Source: G963666535 sp963666535 (GTDB lineage: Bacteria; Bacillota; Clostridia; Oscillospirales; Oscillospiraceae). Taken from it: a DNA stretch of 64,000 bases. A program made the position numbers and the translations under genes. This document shows positions 53,203 through 61,894 of the stretch, piece after piece (positions within the stretch are counted from its first letter, which is position 1; every line of letters begins with the position of its first letter). Location of the stretch: the NCBI GenBank assembly GCA_963666535.1, contig OY762913.1, forward strand, positions 2,666,001 through 2,730,000, given 5' to 3'. The notes beneath the pieces were generated by a model, which made no database searches, was not told the origin of the DNA, and saw only the letters and a program-made list of their open reading frames with translations.

Positions 53203-53919
53203 ATGGTTTACGCTATTTTAATTTTTACAAGCTTTATCGCTGCTTTCGTTTCAGGTGCGGCTGGCTTCGGCGGCGCTCTCTTGTTATTGCCGGTGGTGAC
53301 TGCCTGTGTCGGTGCGGAGGTAGCCGTGCCTGTGCTGACGATTGCTCAACTTATTGGAAATCTTTCACGCATGGCGTATGGCGTAAAGCAGATCAACTGG
53401 AAATCGGTTGGGCTGTTTTGTGTAACGGCACTTCCGTTGGCTGCGCTGGGTGCGTTTGGCTTCTCTGTGCTACCGAAAGATATTGTTACCCGCTGCATTG
53501 GCGGGGTGCTGATTATTCTTGTACTGTTCAAGACGATAAAGAAAATTGAGATTAAGAACGGTAAAAAAGTCATGCTTGTTGGCGGTGGGGTCACAGGTTT
53601 GTTATCCGGTCTTGCCGGGAGCGGCGGACCTATCGGAGCAGCGGCATTTCTGACCCTTGGGTTGCCACCTATAGCCTATATCGCCAGCGAAGCCGCAACT
53701 GCCACAGCGATGCATATACTCAAAACTGTAATCTACAGTAAGCTGGTCGGTATCGACACAGCGGCGCTACTCATAGGCCTTGCAATGGGAGCAGCTATGG
53801 TGGCTGGAACCTTTGCGGCAAATCGCATCATCAAGAAGATGGAAAAAGCAAAATTTCAGACATATGTCGCTGTTTTACTCTGCGTGGTTGGTATATATAT
53901 GCTGATATCTGGAGGATAG
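53203..53919 (+). CDS. Sulfite exporter TauE/SafE-family membrane protein
   Basis: A 238-residue membrane protein with about eight helices and the TauE/SafE repeats SGAAGFGGALLLLPVV and LSGLAGSGGPIGAAAF. The family exports sulfite or organosulfur anions. GGAG with 6-base spacing supports the ATG at 53203 (a TTG at 53191 lies in the ribosome site). It runs against the transfer operon and is followed at 3 bases by a DUF1232 gene, so it is a two-gene accessory unit. Confidence 0.85.
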   Translation: MVYAILIFTSFIAAFVSGAAGFGGALLLLPVVTACVGAEVAVPVLTIAQLIGNLSRMAYGVKQINWKSVGLFCVTALPLAALGAFGFSVLPKDIVTRCIGGVLIILVLFKTIKKIEIKNGKKVMLVGGGVTGLLSGLAGSGGPIGAAAFLTLGLPPIAYIASEAATATAMHILKTVIYSKLVGIDTAALLIGLAMGAAMVAGTFAANRIIKKMEKAKFQTYVAVLLCVVGIYMLISGG

Positions 53920-53922
53920 CGG

Positions 53923-54291
53923 ATGAACCTAAAGGAACGGGCCAAAAAACTCAAAATAGATATTCCGGCAGTGTTTATTGCCATGAAGAAGAGAGAAACA
54001 CCAATTAGGGCAAAGCTAATTGCCGGGCTGACAGTTGCATATGCCCTCTCGCCCATCGATCTGATTCCAGATTTTATTCCTGTACTGGGCTACATAGATG
54101 ATATTATCTTGTTACCAGCACTGGTGGCACTCACCATACGAATGATACCATCAGATGTTTTTGACGTATGCCGCCAGGAAGCAGAAGGACTTTGGACAGG
54201 CGGGAACCCAAAGAAATGGTATTACGCCTTACCCATTGTGTCGGTGTGGCTGTTGATCTTCTGTTTGATTGTTAAGGCGATATGGTTTTAA
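53923..54291 (+). CDS. DUF1232 (YkvA-like) membrane protein
   Basis: A 122-residue protein carrying the DUF1232 signature AYALSPIDLIPDFIPVLGYI then DDIILLPALV, and a C-terminal hydrophobic helix (PIVSVWLLIFCLIVKAIWF). The role of DUF1232 is not known. GGAGGATAGCGG precedes the ATG, overlapping the end of the transporter gene. Confidence 0.88.
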   Translation: MNLKERAKKLKIDIPAVFIAMKKRETPIRAKLIAGLTVAYALSPIDLIPDFIPVLGYIDDIILLPALVALTIRMIPSDVFDVCRQEAEGLWTGGNPKKWYYALPIVSVWLLIFCLIVKAIWF

Positions 54292-54296
54292 GTTGG

Positions 54297-54333
54297 TTCA
54301 GTCGGACAAGTTGAGAATACTTGTCCGACTGAA
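54297..54333. terminator. Hairpin between convergent accessory and pilus genes
   Basis: ttcagtcggacaagt (54297-54311) is perfectly repeated inverted at 54319-54333. It lies between the DUF1232 stop and the convergent gene at 54337 and can serve both, although T-runs are short. Confidence 0.7.
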
Positions 54334-54336
54334 TTG

Positions 54337-54678
54337 CTACATCCCAAGTATCTGCCAGATATATAACGGCGCCGTCAATGTGAACACCAAACAAGCAAAT
54401 AAAATTGCCGGCGCGCTCCATTCAAATTGACCGTGCTTGCGAAAATCAAAATATGCGGTGCCCAATTTTGCGAAGAAAAACACCGCGAGGATCAAATCTA
54501 TTGCCGGGAAAACGACCTTGTTGACAACGGTCTTGATCTGATCCGATGCGTCGTTCCAGGTTCCTTCAATCGCTCCCGCCACATCACCGCTGCCCGCCGC
54601 AAACGCCGTTATACTACACAGAAAAGCTACGACCAGAACGATGAATAGAAGCAGCGATATTTTCTTGAACTTTGTCAT
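54337..54678 (-). CDS. VirB2-like small membrane protein (DUF3852 type)
   Basis: A 113-residue protein with a signal-like N-terminus (MTKFKKISLLLFIVLVVAFL then CSITAFAAGS), a helix at about 60-82 (IDLILAVFFFAKLG) and another at about 92-112. This plan, a cleaved leader plus two hydrophobic helices, is that of VirB2-type pilins and of DUF3852 proteins in clostridial ICEs. AAGGTGG stands 5 bases before the ATG at 54678; the frame open to 54852 lacks a site. Confidence 0.72.
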   Translation of the reverse strand: MTKFKKISLLLFIVLVVAFLCSITAFAAGSGDVAGAIEGTWNDASDQIKTVVNKVVFPAIDLILAVFFFAKLGTAYFDFRKHGQFEWSAPAILFACLVFTLTAPLYIWQILGM

Positions 54679-54699
54679 AAAGACCACCTTTCTTAAATA

Positions 54700-54734
54700 G
54701 GACAAGACCGTAGGAGATTCCCGCGGCCTTGTCC
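54700..54734 (-). terminator. Hairpin between secreted-protein and VirB2-like genes
   Basis: ggacaagaccg (54700-54710) pairs with cggccttgtcc (54724-54734, one G-T pair). On the minus strand it is followed by tatttaag. It may be a partial terminator or mRNA-processing signal that sets the level of the downstream pilin-like gene. Confidence 0.45.
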
Positions 54735-54752
54735 CTCTGATTAATTTTTTCG

Positions 54753-56441
54753 TTACGGCTTGAGTGGCGCCACATGCCAGTCCTGCCAAAGGTTCCCGCG
54801 GATCGTGAGCGAGTCGGTGAGATTCGCCGACAGCATCCCAGCCGGTGTCCACGCGTCGATGAGCCAGGTGTTGACGGTATAGCTCCCGTCAGGCATCCAG
54901 ATCGGGGTGAAATGTGTCCGGTTCTTATACGTCGAGTATTGGTTTTTCTGGAATTCAAACCGCCCCGAGCCCATCCGGTCCAGGAGCCGCCAATAGTTTT
55001 TATAATAAAACTCTGGAAAATAACTGACAGCATTCTGTGGCTGCGTGACCGCCGGGCTCTGGTTGGAGCTGACGCTTCCGGTCACAGTCTGATTGATGCC
55101 GTATCCAGATTTCATCGTCCTACCGGTGGCTGTAGGGTTCTTGCTGTCGCACTGGATGCTCATGGAGGAGGTCAGGCTGGCGCTGTAACGATCGAGCGAA
55201 TACTCCCACCAGCCCTCGTCCAACCAATAGCCGCTGTCTTCTCCTGTGGAATGCCATACCCAATTTGCATGCCACCACGGCCGCCAGACAGTCCAGCTTG
55301 CCGAGCTTTGCTCCGGACGGCTTAGTACGGCAACGGGAGAAAAGCTTTCATTACGGTCGTCGGCCACCGGGTTTGTCGGCGGGTTTTGATCAAGGTCAAC
55401 AATTTTTACCTTGATGGTAGCCTTGGAAACACTGCCGGGGCCGGACACTGTAACTAAAATCACCATATCCTTCGCTGTATCAGGCGTTGTCCATTTCACC
55501 CATGCCAGCTGACTGTCCCCGTCAGGGTAATAGATGTTGCTTACATTATATATTGTGCCGCCGATGTCGAAGCTGACGGTGGTTGGGTTGTCTGGATCGG
55601 ACTGTCCGCCCATGACCGTGACTGCCGTGAAGACCTCAGTATTGACCCGGTATTCGTAGTCATGGGCGGTTACGACCGGTGCTTCGGGTTTATCGGTAAA
55701 GCGGACGATACCGAGTCCAAGAGAAGAAATGATGTCCGAATCGGACGCGGCAGTCGTTTTGCTGCCGCTCCACGCGGGATAGCCAAGATCGGATACCTCC
55801 AGAAACATGGCGAGGGGGAGGTTCTTATGAGTCAGCGATTTCATCCAACTCCTGAGCAGTCCGTTGGTCTGCTGGTCATAGAGTGCCGCTTCGGTGGCGG
55901 TGGTGGCGATCTTGACTCCCTGAAATGTAAAGTAGGCAATGGGTTCAAGCAGTATTTTGTAATCGCCACCGATGAGGATATCGTAATCCATGCCGGTAAC
56001 CTCGGCTATTCTCTTTACCACATATTCGGAACAGAAGTATTTTTTTATTGCGTCAATATTTGTTGTTCCATTAGTGCTGATGATCCGGGGCATGGTTTGT
56101 CCTGGATTTTTAAAGATATATCCTCCTTGTGCTGGTTGCAGCGAAGCGCCGCTATTATATTGTAGTTTACTTGTTTTTCCGAAGTGATAAATATTTGATG
56201 GCGGCGTTGTATTTGTAAAGTCCACAGGTGTAGTAACTACCGCATGGTCACTTGCCCTCACTACAGTCACACGCACTCCCTCATTGCCGGAATTCCAGTA
56301 ATTTGAGCTTGTACCGCTGCCCATCCCGCCCCCGCCGCCGTCGATATTTCCGCTTCCACCGGTATCTGCCAGCGCAAACATCGGGCAAATAATGCAAAGA
56401 ACGATCAGCAGCGATATTGCTTGTATAAACAGTTTTTTCAA
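54753..56441 (-). CDS. Secreted protein of unknown function in the Tad block
   Basis: A 562-residue exported protein: signal peptide (MKKLFIQAISLLIVLCIICP, cut near LADT), a Gly-rich start (GSGNIDGGGGGMGSG), a middle region with a beta-rich part (VTVSGPGSVSKATIKVKIVD) and a Trp-rich C-terminal region (WTVWRPWWHANWVW, NLWQDWHVAPL). The start codon is TTG at 56441 with AAGGAGG before it. A terminator at 56467 suggests its own transcription control. It may be a pilus-tip or surface component; this is inferred from location. Confidence 0.7.
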   Translation of the reverse strand: MKKLFIQAISLLIVLCIICPMFALADTGGSGNIDGGGGGMGSGTSSNYWNSGNEGVRVTVVRASDHAVVTTPVDFTNTTPPSNIYHFGKTSKLQYNSGASLQPAQGGYIFKNPGQTMPRIISTNGTTNIDAIKKYFCSEYVVKRIAEVTGMDYDILIGGDYKILLEPIAYFTFQGVKIATTATEAALYDQQTNGLLRSWMKSLTHKNLPLAMFLEVSDLGYPAWSGSKTTAASDSDIISSLGLGIVRFTDKPEAPVVTAHDYEYRVNTEVFTAVTVMGGQSDPDNPTTVSFDIGGTIYNVSNIYYPDGDSQLAWVKWTTPDTAKDMVILVTVSGPGSVSKATIKVKIVDLDQNPPTNPVADDRNESFSPVAVLSRPEQSSASWTVWRPWWHANWVWHSTGEDSGYWLDEGWWEYSLDRYSASLTSSMSIQCDSKNPTATGRTMKSGYGINQTVTGSVSSNQSPAVTQPQNAVSYFPEFYYKNYWRLLDRMGSGRFEFQKNQYSTYKNRTHFTPIWMPDGSYTVNTWLIDAWTPAGMLSANLTDSLTIRGNLWQDWHVAPLKP

Positions 56442-56466
56442 ATGATCCTCCTTCCCAAAATAAAAA

Positions 56467-56492
56467 AAGCACGGTATCTTTCAACCGTGCTT
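56467..56492 (-). terminator. Intrinsic terminator inside the Tad block
   Basis: aagcacggt (56467-56475) pairs with accgtgctt (56484-56492), followed on the minus strand by a run of seven T. It ends the transcript of the gene at 56508 just before the ribosome site of the secreted-protein gene. Confidence 0.85.
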
Positions 56493-56507
56493 GAGAGCCA
56501 TTCTGAT

Positions 56508-57023
56508 TTAGTCCATATTGCCTACTTGCTTATTGATGTCACCCTCGCCGTCAACTGTTTCTCCTTGATTTTCTCCTAAATTTGGCACGTTATCGAATCC
56601 CGGCAGCCCTCCTCCACTTTGAGAGGAGCCGCTGGAGCCTCCGGTATTGGTGCTCGGCTTAGGCGATGTAGTGGCCGTTTCGCCGTTCGGCTTTTGGGAG
56701 GGATCGGTGAGCTGTTCCTCACTCGGCTGCGGCGGCTTGCTCACGTCGCCTTGGATCGTTTGATCAGTACCCGAGGTGTCGGCGCCGTTATCTGTGCTTG
56801 CTGGCTGGGTGGTATCCGGTGTGGCCACTATGACCTCTTTCTCTTTTTCTGCATCGGTATTCACCGTCACCTCGGCAGGCTGGGAGCTCTGAGAAGGGAC
56901 CGGCTGCTCAGCAAACTTTTCAGGGATAAAGCGGCTGCCGATCAGGACAGCCAGCACGGCGCATACCGTGAGGCATCCGGCAACAACCAGCCGCTTTTTG
57001 GTTTTATCGTTCATGTTTTTCAT
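56508..57023 (-). CDS. Single-pass membrane protein with a low-complexity Ser/Thr/Pro tail (DUF6550-like)
   Basis: A 171-residue protein with one N-terminal helix (RLVVAGCLTVCAVLAVLIGS) and an extracytoplasmic disordered region rich in Ser, Thr, Pro, Asp and Gly. The layout matches small proteins of Tad blocks in ICEs that I associate with DUF6550; that name is tentative. GGAGG stands 8 bases before the ATG at 57023. Function unknown. Confidence 0.65.
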   Translation of the reverse strand: MKNMNDKTKKRLVVAGCLTVCAVLAVLIGSRFIPEKFAEQPVPSQSSQPAEVTVNTDAEKEKEVIVATPDTTQPASTDNGADTSGTDQTIQGDVSKPPQPSEEQLTDPSQKPNGETATTSPKPSTNTGGSSGSSQSGGGLPGFDNVPNLGENQGETVDGEGDINKQVGNMD

Positions 57024-57124
57024 CGGTGCGTCCTCCTGTAAATTTCTGATAGCTCCTTTTAGCCTCACCCTACCATAAGAGTCCTCGGAAGTCTATCACT
57101 ATTATAAAAACTTTTTGAAATAAG

Positions 57125-57670
57125 TCAAAACCTGGGAATGTATCCCGCTGTATTTTTTACCTTGATCTGCATGGGCGGCAGGAGCTTGCCGGCAAAGGAC
57201 ACGGGAACCTCAAGCATGATCGTGCTGTCGGCCTCAAAACGGGCCGACGCCTGGTCGCCAGCAGCAAGGGGCGCGTTTCGGATATCCACTGACAGATCCC
57301 ATATCCGAAACTCAAGCTCACCATCAACGGTGCTTTTTTTATGAGAACCGCCGCTGTCTGTCAGGCCGAGGATTCTGTCAATGCGGTCATAGATATCGCC
57401 GTAGTCCAGCGATTCCTCAAAATCCTCGGCGATAGGCTGATATGCGCCCGAATAACCTTCGCGGACGCCATGGTAGACATCGTCGTAGTTGTCATTGACA
57501 GTGGAGATGACGGCAGCTTGCATCGCGTCCCGCACACCCTGGGCAATGATCAGGAGCCGGAAATACTCCGATACGCCGCAGAAAATAAGGGCCAGAGCGA
57601 GGGTGACGGCGACGATCAACGGGAACGAAGTGCCACGTTTATCTTTAAGGATGTTCTTTATTTTTTGCAC
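57125..57670 (-). CDS. TadE-like pseudopilin
   Basis: A 181-residue protein with a short basic N-terminus and a long hydrophobic helix (KDKRGTSFPLIVAVTLALAL then IFCGVSEYFRLLII), followed by an extracytoplasmic domain. A TadE/TadG-type minor pilin is the best reading. The start is a GTG at 57670 (MQKIKNILKDKRG) preceded by AGGTG; upstream codons overlap the previous gene and have no ribosome site. Confidence 0.72.
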   Translation of the reverse strand: MQKIKNILKDKRGTSFPLIVAVTLALALIFCGVSEYFRLLIIAQGVRDAMQAAVISTVNDNYDDVYHGVREGYSGAYQPIAEDFEESLDYGDIYDRIDRILGLTDSGGSHKKSTVDGELEFRIWDLSVDIRNAPLAAGDQASARFEADSTIMLEVPVSFAGKLLPPMQIKVKNTAGYIPRF

Positions 57671-57678
57671 ATCATCAC

Positions 57679-58071
57679 CTACTTCCAATAAACTTCTGAT
57701 TTTCCAGATGCGTCCGCTCTCAGTGTAATCGGAAACGAGCCGAAGCCGGCGAAGAGCCCGATGTTGGTCTGATAGGTAACCGTCACCGTGACCTCCTGAT
57801 TTAGCTGGATATTGCCGGTTTTCGACCATGTTACGGTAGGCTCCAGCCCGGTTCGTTCACGCAGGAGCTGTTCCTGAACGGACGTTTCGGCTCCGACGCA
57901 CCCGGCGATTTCCGCCTCCCGGATCAGCTCCGCTGCGAAGGTGTCGACCTGCTGCTTGGCGATATACACTGGGAAGACGCGCACAGCCAAAGCGATGACC
58001 AGCATGGCACACAGCACCAAAACCGCCACGTCAATGTAGCCCTCGCCGCGCTTGCTCTTGAGAATACGCAT
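57679..58071 (-). CDS. DUF4320-like pseudopilin
   Basis: A 130-residue protein, MRILKSKRGEGYIDVAVLVL, with a single N-terminal helix directly after a short basic leader and a beta-rich extracytoplasmic part. It fits DUF4320 proteins, which accompany Tad genes and resemble TadE-type pilins. Its start overlaps the stop of the previous gene (TGATG at 58071), and the TadE-like gene follows at 8 bases, so the pilins form one translational unit. Confidence 0.72.
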   Translation of the reverse strand: MRILKSKRGEGYIDVAVLVLCAMLVIALAVRVFPVYIAKQQVDTFAAELIREAEIAGCVGAETSVQEQLLRERTGLEPTVTWSKTGNIQLNQEVTVTVTYQTNIGLFAGFGSFPITLRADASGKSEVYWK

Positions 58072-58727
58072 CAGCAGATGGTCACCCCCTGTTCCAGAGA
58101 GGGCGGCTCCTGTTCCATCTCCCGGATATCTTCGCTCAGCATGTGCCACACATCGCTGTTGAAATTTGCCCGGATTACCTCCTGCTTCAGCAGCTCGTCC
58201 GCGGTGATCTCCATCGCATATTCGATATCGCCGGGATGCCCTTTCACGCTCTGGCCAGACAGCAGCAGCTTTGCTTTTTCGGGTGTCAGATAGACGAACC
58301 CGCCCGGCGTCATCATGTCAAAGGACACATTAGGATGCTGCTCGATGAATTCCCGCACGGTAACCGGCTCATCCCGACCGGAGGTCGGAGCTGTGTCCGG
58401 CGCCAGCGCATAGAGACTTTCGGTATCCTGACAGTCCATAACCGTCCAGACGGCATGCGAGAAGTCCTCGTCATGCACCATCTCCATACCGTTTTCCTCG
58501 ATCCATTTATCCCGCACGATTTCCAGCGGGTTTTGAAAGCGTAGGAACCACTCTGCCTGCTGTTCATCTACATGGCGCATAAAATGTTCCTTGACCATTC
58601 TGGTCGCATAGATTTCCTCCGCCTTTTCTATCAGCTCGGAAGGAGACATGACCGACCATTCGGTGACAAAATCAGCATAGTTTTCCCTCATCCTGTCAAA
58701 AAGCAGGACTTGATGTTTGTTTTCCAT
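58071..58727 (-). CDS. DUF3848-like cytoplasmic protein
   Basis: A 218-residue soluble protein beginning MENKHQVLLFDRMRENYADF. The segment ending VTEWSVMSPSELIEKAEEIY resembles DUF3848, a family seen in clostridial ICEs. It contains a region (FIEQHPNVSFDMMTPGGFVY) that I cannot place. It sits between TadC and the pilin genes, and no pilus function is known for it. Confidence 0.65.
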   Translation of the reverse strand: MENKHQVLLFDRMRENYADFVTEWSVMSPSELIEKAEEIYATRMVKEHFMRHVDEQQAEWFLRFQNPLEIVRDKWIEENGMEMVHDEDFSHAVWTVMDCQDTESLYALAPDTAPTSGRDEPVTVREFIEQHPNVSFDMMTPGGFVYLTPEKAKLLLSGQSVKGHPGDIEYAMEITADELLKQEVIRANFNSDVWHMLSEDIREMEQEPPSLEQGVTIC

Positions 58728-58742
58728 AGGTACATTTCCCTC

Positions 58743-59615
58743 CTAAAACATCCCGCCAAGGGATGAGATAATTTCATAAACGATGATCGCCATATAGGTC
58801 AGCAGAAAGCACAGGAGCATGAGGAAAGAAAACACCCGTATTTTAGGCGGGATCTTCATAGCCTGAGCCTTGAGCCGCTGAAGCTCCAACTGCTTCATGT
58901 CGTGGCTGAGCATCTGAAAATACATCCCGCCGTCGTCGCCGCGCAGAACGCCGATGAGCCCTCTCGTTATATCCGAGAGCATGGGCGAATTGAACCTTGC
59001 CTCGAAGCGAGTCAGCGCCGCCTCATAGTTGGACGAGCGCATATCAGCCGTGAGGATGTCCAGCTCCGAGGCAAAGTCCTCTCCGGCGTTTTTCTTGAAA
59101 TTCTCCAGAATGGACAGTACGTCGCGGCTGGCCTTCAGTTCCTGTGTAATGGTTGCCACAAATCGCGGCAGCTCCTGTTCGATCTTGCTTCGCTTTGCCG
59201 AGAGCGCCTCGTCCGCCTTGCGGATTTCCTTGAAATAGACGAGGACGGCGAGGAACAGAACGATGGGCGCCAGCAGCGGCAGGATGATCAGGCAGGGAAT
59301 CACGCCCAGCGCCACCGCCGCCGCCTTGACGATGGCCGAGGCTGTGAAAAGCTCCGGCGTCATGTTTAGCCCCGCCGCCGACAGCACATTTTTCATGCGG
59401 CTGCGCTTGTACTCATCCATACGGATGTGCCGAGAAAGCCGGACGGCGGCGTTTTGAAGCAGCGCGTCTGTGGTTTTGGGCTTGGATTTAGCCAATTTGC
59501 CCACCGTCAGCATTGCCTTTTGCGCGGCGAGGCTTGGGAGCCGCAGTAGATCTGCGGTGATGAAAAAGAGCCCTGCCGCGAGGAGGACTCCGAATAAAAA
59601 AATCGTTATTGTCAT
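58743..59615 (-). CDS. tadC: TadC-like type II secretion F-domain protein
   Basis: A 290-residue inner-membrane platform protein with helices at the N-terminus, at about 90-130 and at the C-terminus, and a T2SSF domain (LPRFVATITQELKASRDVLS, then FNSPMLSDITRGLIGVLRGD). With TadB it forms the platform on which TadA acts. The ATG at 59615 is preferred over the GTG at 59618, since GGAGG lies 6 bases before it; only three bases separate it from the TadB stop. Confidence 0.85.
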   Translation of the reverse strand: MTITIFLFGVLLAAGLFFITADLLRLPSLAAQKAMLTVGKLAKSKPKTTDALLQNAAVRLSRHIRMDEYKRSRMKNVLSAAGLNMTPELFTASAIVKAAAVALGVIPCLIILPLLAPIVLFLAVLVYFKEIRKADEALSAKRSKIEQELPRFVATITQELKASRDVLSILENFKKNAGEDFASELDILTADMRSSNYEAALTRFEARFNSPMLSDITRGLIGVLRGDDGGMYFQMLSHDMKQLELQRLKAQAMKIPPKIRVFSFLMLLCFLLTYMAIIVYEIISSLGGMF

Positions 59616-59618
59616 CAC

Positions 59619-60548
59619 TTACCTCCTATACTCTATGGGCTGGGTGAGCTTGATCACAAAGGCCGTGGATATAAAAATCACGGTGGCGCAGACGGTCAGA
59701 ACAAGCTGTCCCGGCGCGGTATGCATCAGCGTGTGGTACCAGTCCCGATTTAGGAAATATAAGAGCGGGATGTTGCCGACCACGAGAAGCTGCATGATGA
59801 TGAATTCCTTGCGGGGTTCAAACACCATGTTGTCCAGCTCACCATTGACCACACGCATATCACTGAGCTTGGTAACGATGGGCGTCAGCGTGGTCTTCAG
59901 GCTGCGGTCATGTTGACACGCGATAAGCGCGTCGCACCATTCGCGGAATACTGCGTTGTCGATCTGAGCTTTCAGGTCATAAAGCGCCGCCTCTACATTG
60001 GGATTGACCAGCTTGACCTTGGCCGAAAAGCCTTTGAACACCGACAGCACGGGGGGATTGAGATAGGCGAGGTTTTCCTCCACGGCGGTGAGGATATCTT
60101 CGTTTCGCAGATACGCCGTGGTGATAATAGACAACGCTGTTTCAAGCTCCGCGGCGATATCCTTTTTGAAGTGCGTCTGCGTCAGCTTCACATACCAGAA
60201 CGGCAGGAGCATCAGCCCTGCGGCCATCACAGGAACAAGAAAGAGGTTGCCCAGCATAATGGCAATAGAGGCTCCCGCCGCGAAGAGTGCCAGAGATACG
60301 GCGCAGAGCATGGGAAAGCTCTTTTCCCGTCCGGTCGCTTTAAGAATAGCCTGTGCCTCGGCGAGTTCACGGCGCAAATAGGATTGCTTCTTCCGATGGG
60401 TAGTTTCATTGATTTCGTCGCGGAGGGACTTCGGCTTATCGGTGAGCCGGGCGAACACCGCGCCGGTAAACGTCATGGGAGAAAGATTGAGCAAAATAAA
60501 TGAACCTGCGATCATTCCGATGCAGGCGATCAGAAGCACTGTTGTCAT
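59619..60548 (-). CDS. tadB: TadB-like type II secretion F-domain protein
   Basis: A 309-residue membrane protein with an N-terminal helix, a central pair of helices (about 80-120) and a C-terminal helix, with the T2SSF segment (AELETALSIITTAYLRNEDI, then FREWCDALIACQHD). It pairs with TadC in the pilus platform. Its ATG overlaps the TadA stop (ATGA at 60548), so it is translationally coupled. Confidence 0.85.
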   Translation of the reverse strand: MTTVLLIACIGMIAGSFILLNLSPMTFTGAVFARLTDKPKSLRDEINETTHRKKQSYLRRELAEAQAILKATGREKSFPMLCAVSLALFAAGASIAIMLGNLFLVPVMAAGLMLLPFWYVKLTQTHFKKDIAAELETALSIITTAYLRNEDILTAVEENLAYLNPPVLSVFKGFSAKVKLVNPNVEAALYDLKAQIDNAVFREWCDALIACQHDRSLKTTLTPIVTKLSDMRVVNGELDNMVFEPRKEFIIMQLLVVGNIPLLYFLNRDWYHTLMHTAPGQLVLTVCATVIFISTAFVIKLTQPIEYRR

Positions 60549-61894
60549 GAGCTTCTCACCTCACTTTTCTTGAGCTTATTGATAAGTGCTTGGGGCATTC
60601 CGTTTTCCAGAAGCCGTCTGGCGAGGCTGTCCGAGATGGTGTTCACCTGAGTGTGGCGCCCCTCAATGATGAATTTCCCGTCCTCCATACGGTTTTCGGT
60701 AATGACGTACTGGAAGAGCGGGCGGAATACACGGGTGCCATCCGGCAATATCTCGCACTCCTGGATCTCCATCATACGACGCTGTTTGTTTTCAAGCTGC
60801 TTGCAGAATACCACGATAGGATACGCCTCGGTGACGTAGTCCATAAGGGTCTGATCCGACATATCCACCGCGCGTTTGCAGAGGGAGACCATCCTGCGGT
60901 AGGTGGCTTCGCAGGAGTTGCTATGGATTGTGGTCAGCACCGCCACGCCGGTCCGCGCGGCCTCCTGCGCTGCGTTTGCTTCCGCGCCGCGCATCTCGCC
61001 CACGACCAAGACATCGGGGTTGAAGCGGAGCGCTATATCCAGCAGGCTGATCTGATCCACCCGCTGGCGGTCGTTGTCGCTGTCGCGGGTCAGGGTGTGG
61101 ATGACCGAGTTTATCACCTTACCGTCCTTTTCCCGCACCAGCGCCAGCTCACGGGAGCCGTTCTCTATGGTATAAATACGTTTGTTGTCGGGAACGGTGG
61201 TCAGAATCCAGCCCGCCACGGTGGTTTTGCCGCTGGAGGTAGCTCCAGCCACGCAGGCAGAAATGCCATAGCGGACGCAAAGGGATAAAAAGTCCAGCAT
61301 CGGCTCCGTTGCCGTGCCGCTTTTTATAAAGTCTTCTTTTTTCATGCTCTGCGGATTGACGATACGGATGGAGGCAGATACGCCCACATCCTCGTCTACG
61401 ATGGGACTTTTCAGCACGGCAATACGGATGTTTTTGGAGAGATGCCCGAGGACGATGGGACTGGCATTGTCTAGCACCATGCCGCTGACGTGGAGCATCC
61501 TGCGGATAACGTTAACGGCGTGCTCAGGGCTGTCGAAGCGTTCCTCCAGCTTGACCGTCCTGCCGTCCGAATATTGCACCTCAATGTCCCTCCAGGAATT
61601 GACGTCGATTTCCTCGATCCCTGTGCCGAAAATGTATTTGGTGAGGAAGCCGAACTCCGCCATCTCGGTGTAGAGAGCGTCGACGAGCCTGTCACCGCTC
61701 ATCCCGCCGACCGCGATACGACGTTCTTGGATGTACTTGGTGATGTAGCGCTTCATCTGTGCCTTTGCGTCCGCGATGTCTCCGGTGATGAGGGTGCTGT
61801 AATGGGCGGAGATATATGCCTGCACGTCGGTCAGCACCGTGGAAAAGTCCTTGCCTTCGCTCTCGGGTGCAAAAAATAGATTCTCCGATTTCAT
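60545..61894 (-). CDS. tadA: TadA/CpaF-type pilus assembly ATPase
   Basis: A 449-residue secretion ATPase. N-terminal helical domain, then Walker A GATSSGKTTVAG near residue 213, Asp box and Walker B DVLVVGEMRGAEA, and the His box TTIHSNSC, all intact. It powers Tad pilus extension and probably retraction. The ATG at 61894 (MKSENLFFAPESEG) is chosen: AAGGAGG is upstream and it overlaps the TadZ stop (ATGA). The frame continues to 62116 inside tadZ but without a start site. Confidence 0.92.
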   Translation of the reverse strand: MKSENLFFAPESEGKDFSTVLTDVQAYISAHYSTLITGDIADAKAQMKRYITKYIQERRIAVGGMSGDRLVDALYTEMAEFGFLTKYIFGTGIEEIDVNSWRDIEVQYSDGRTVKLEERFDSPEHAVNVIRRMLHVSGMVLDNASPIVLGHLSKNIRIAVLKSPIVDEDVGVSASIRIVNPQSMKKEDFIKSGTATEPMLDFLSLCVRYGISACVAGATSSGKTTVAGWILTTVPDNKRIYTIENGSRELALVREKDGKVINSVIHTLTRDSDNDRQRVDQISLLDIALRFNPDVLVVGEMRGAEANAAQEAARTGVAVLTTIHSNSCEATYRRMVSLCKRAVDMSDQTLMDYVTEAYPIVVFCKQLENKQRRMMEIQECEILPDGTRVFRPLFQYVITENRMEDGKFIIEGRHTQVNTISDSLARRLLENGMPQALINKLKKSEVRSS

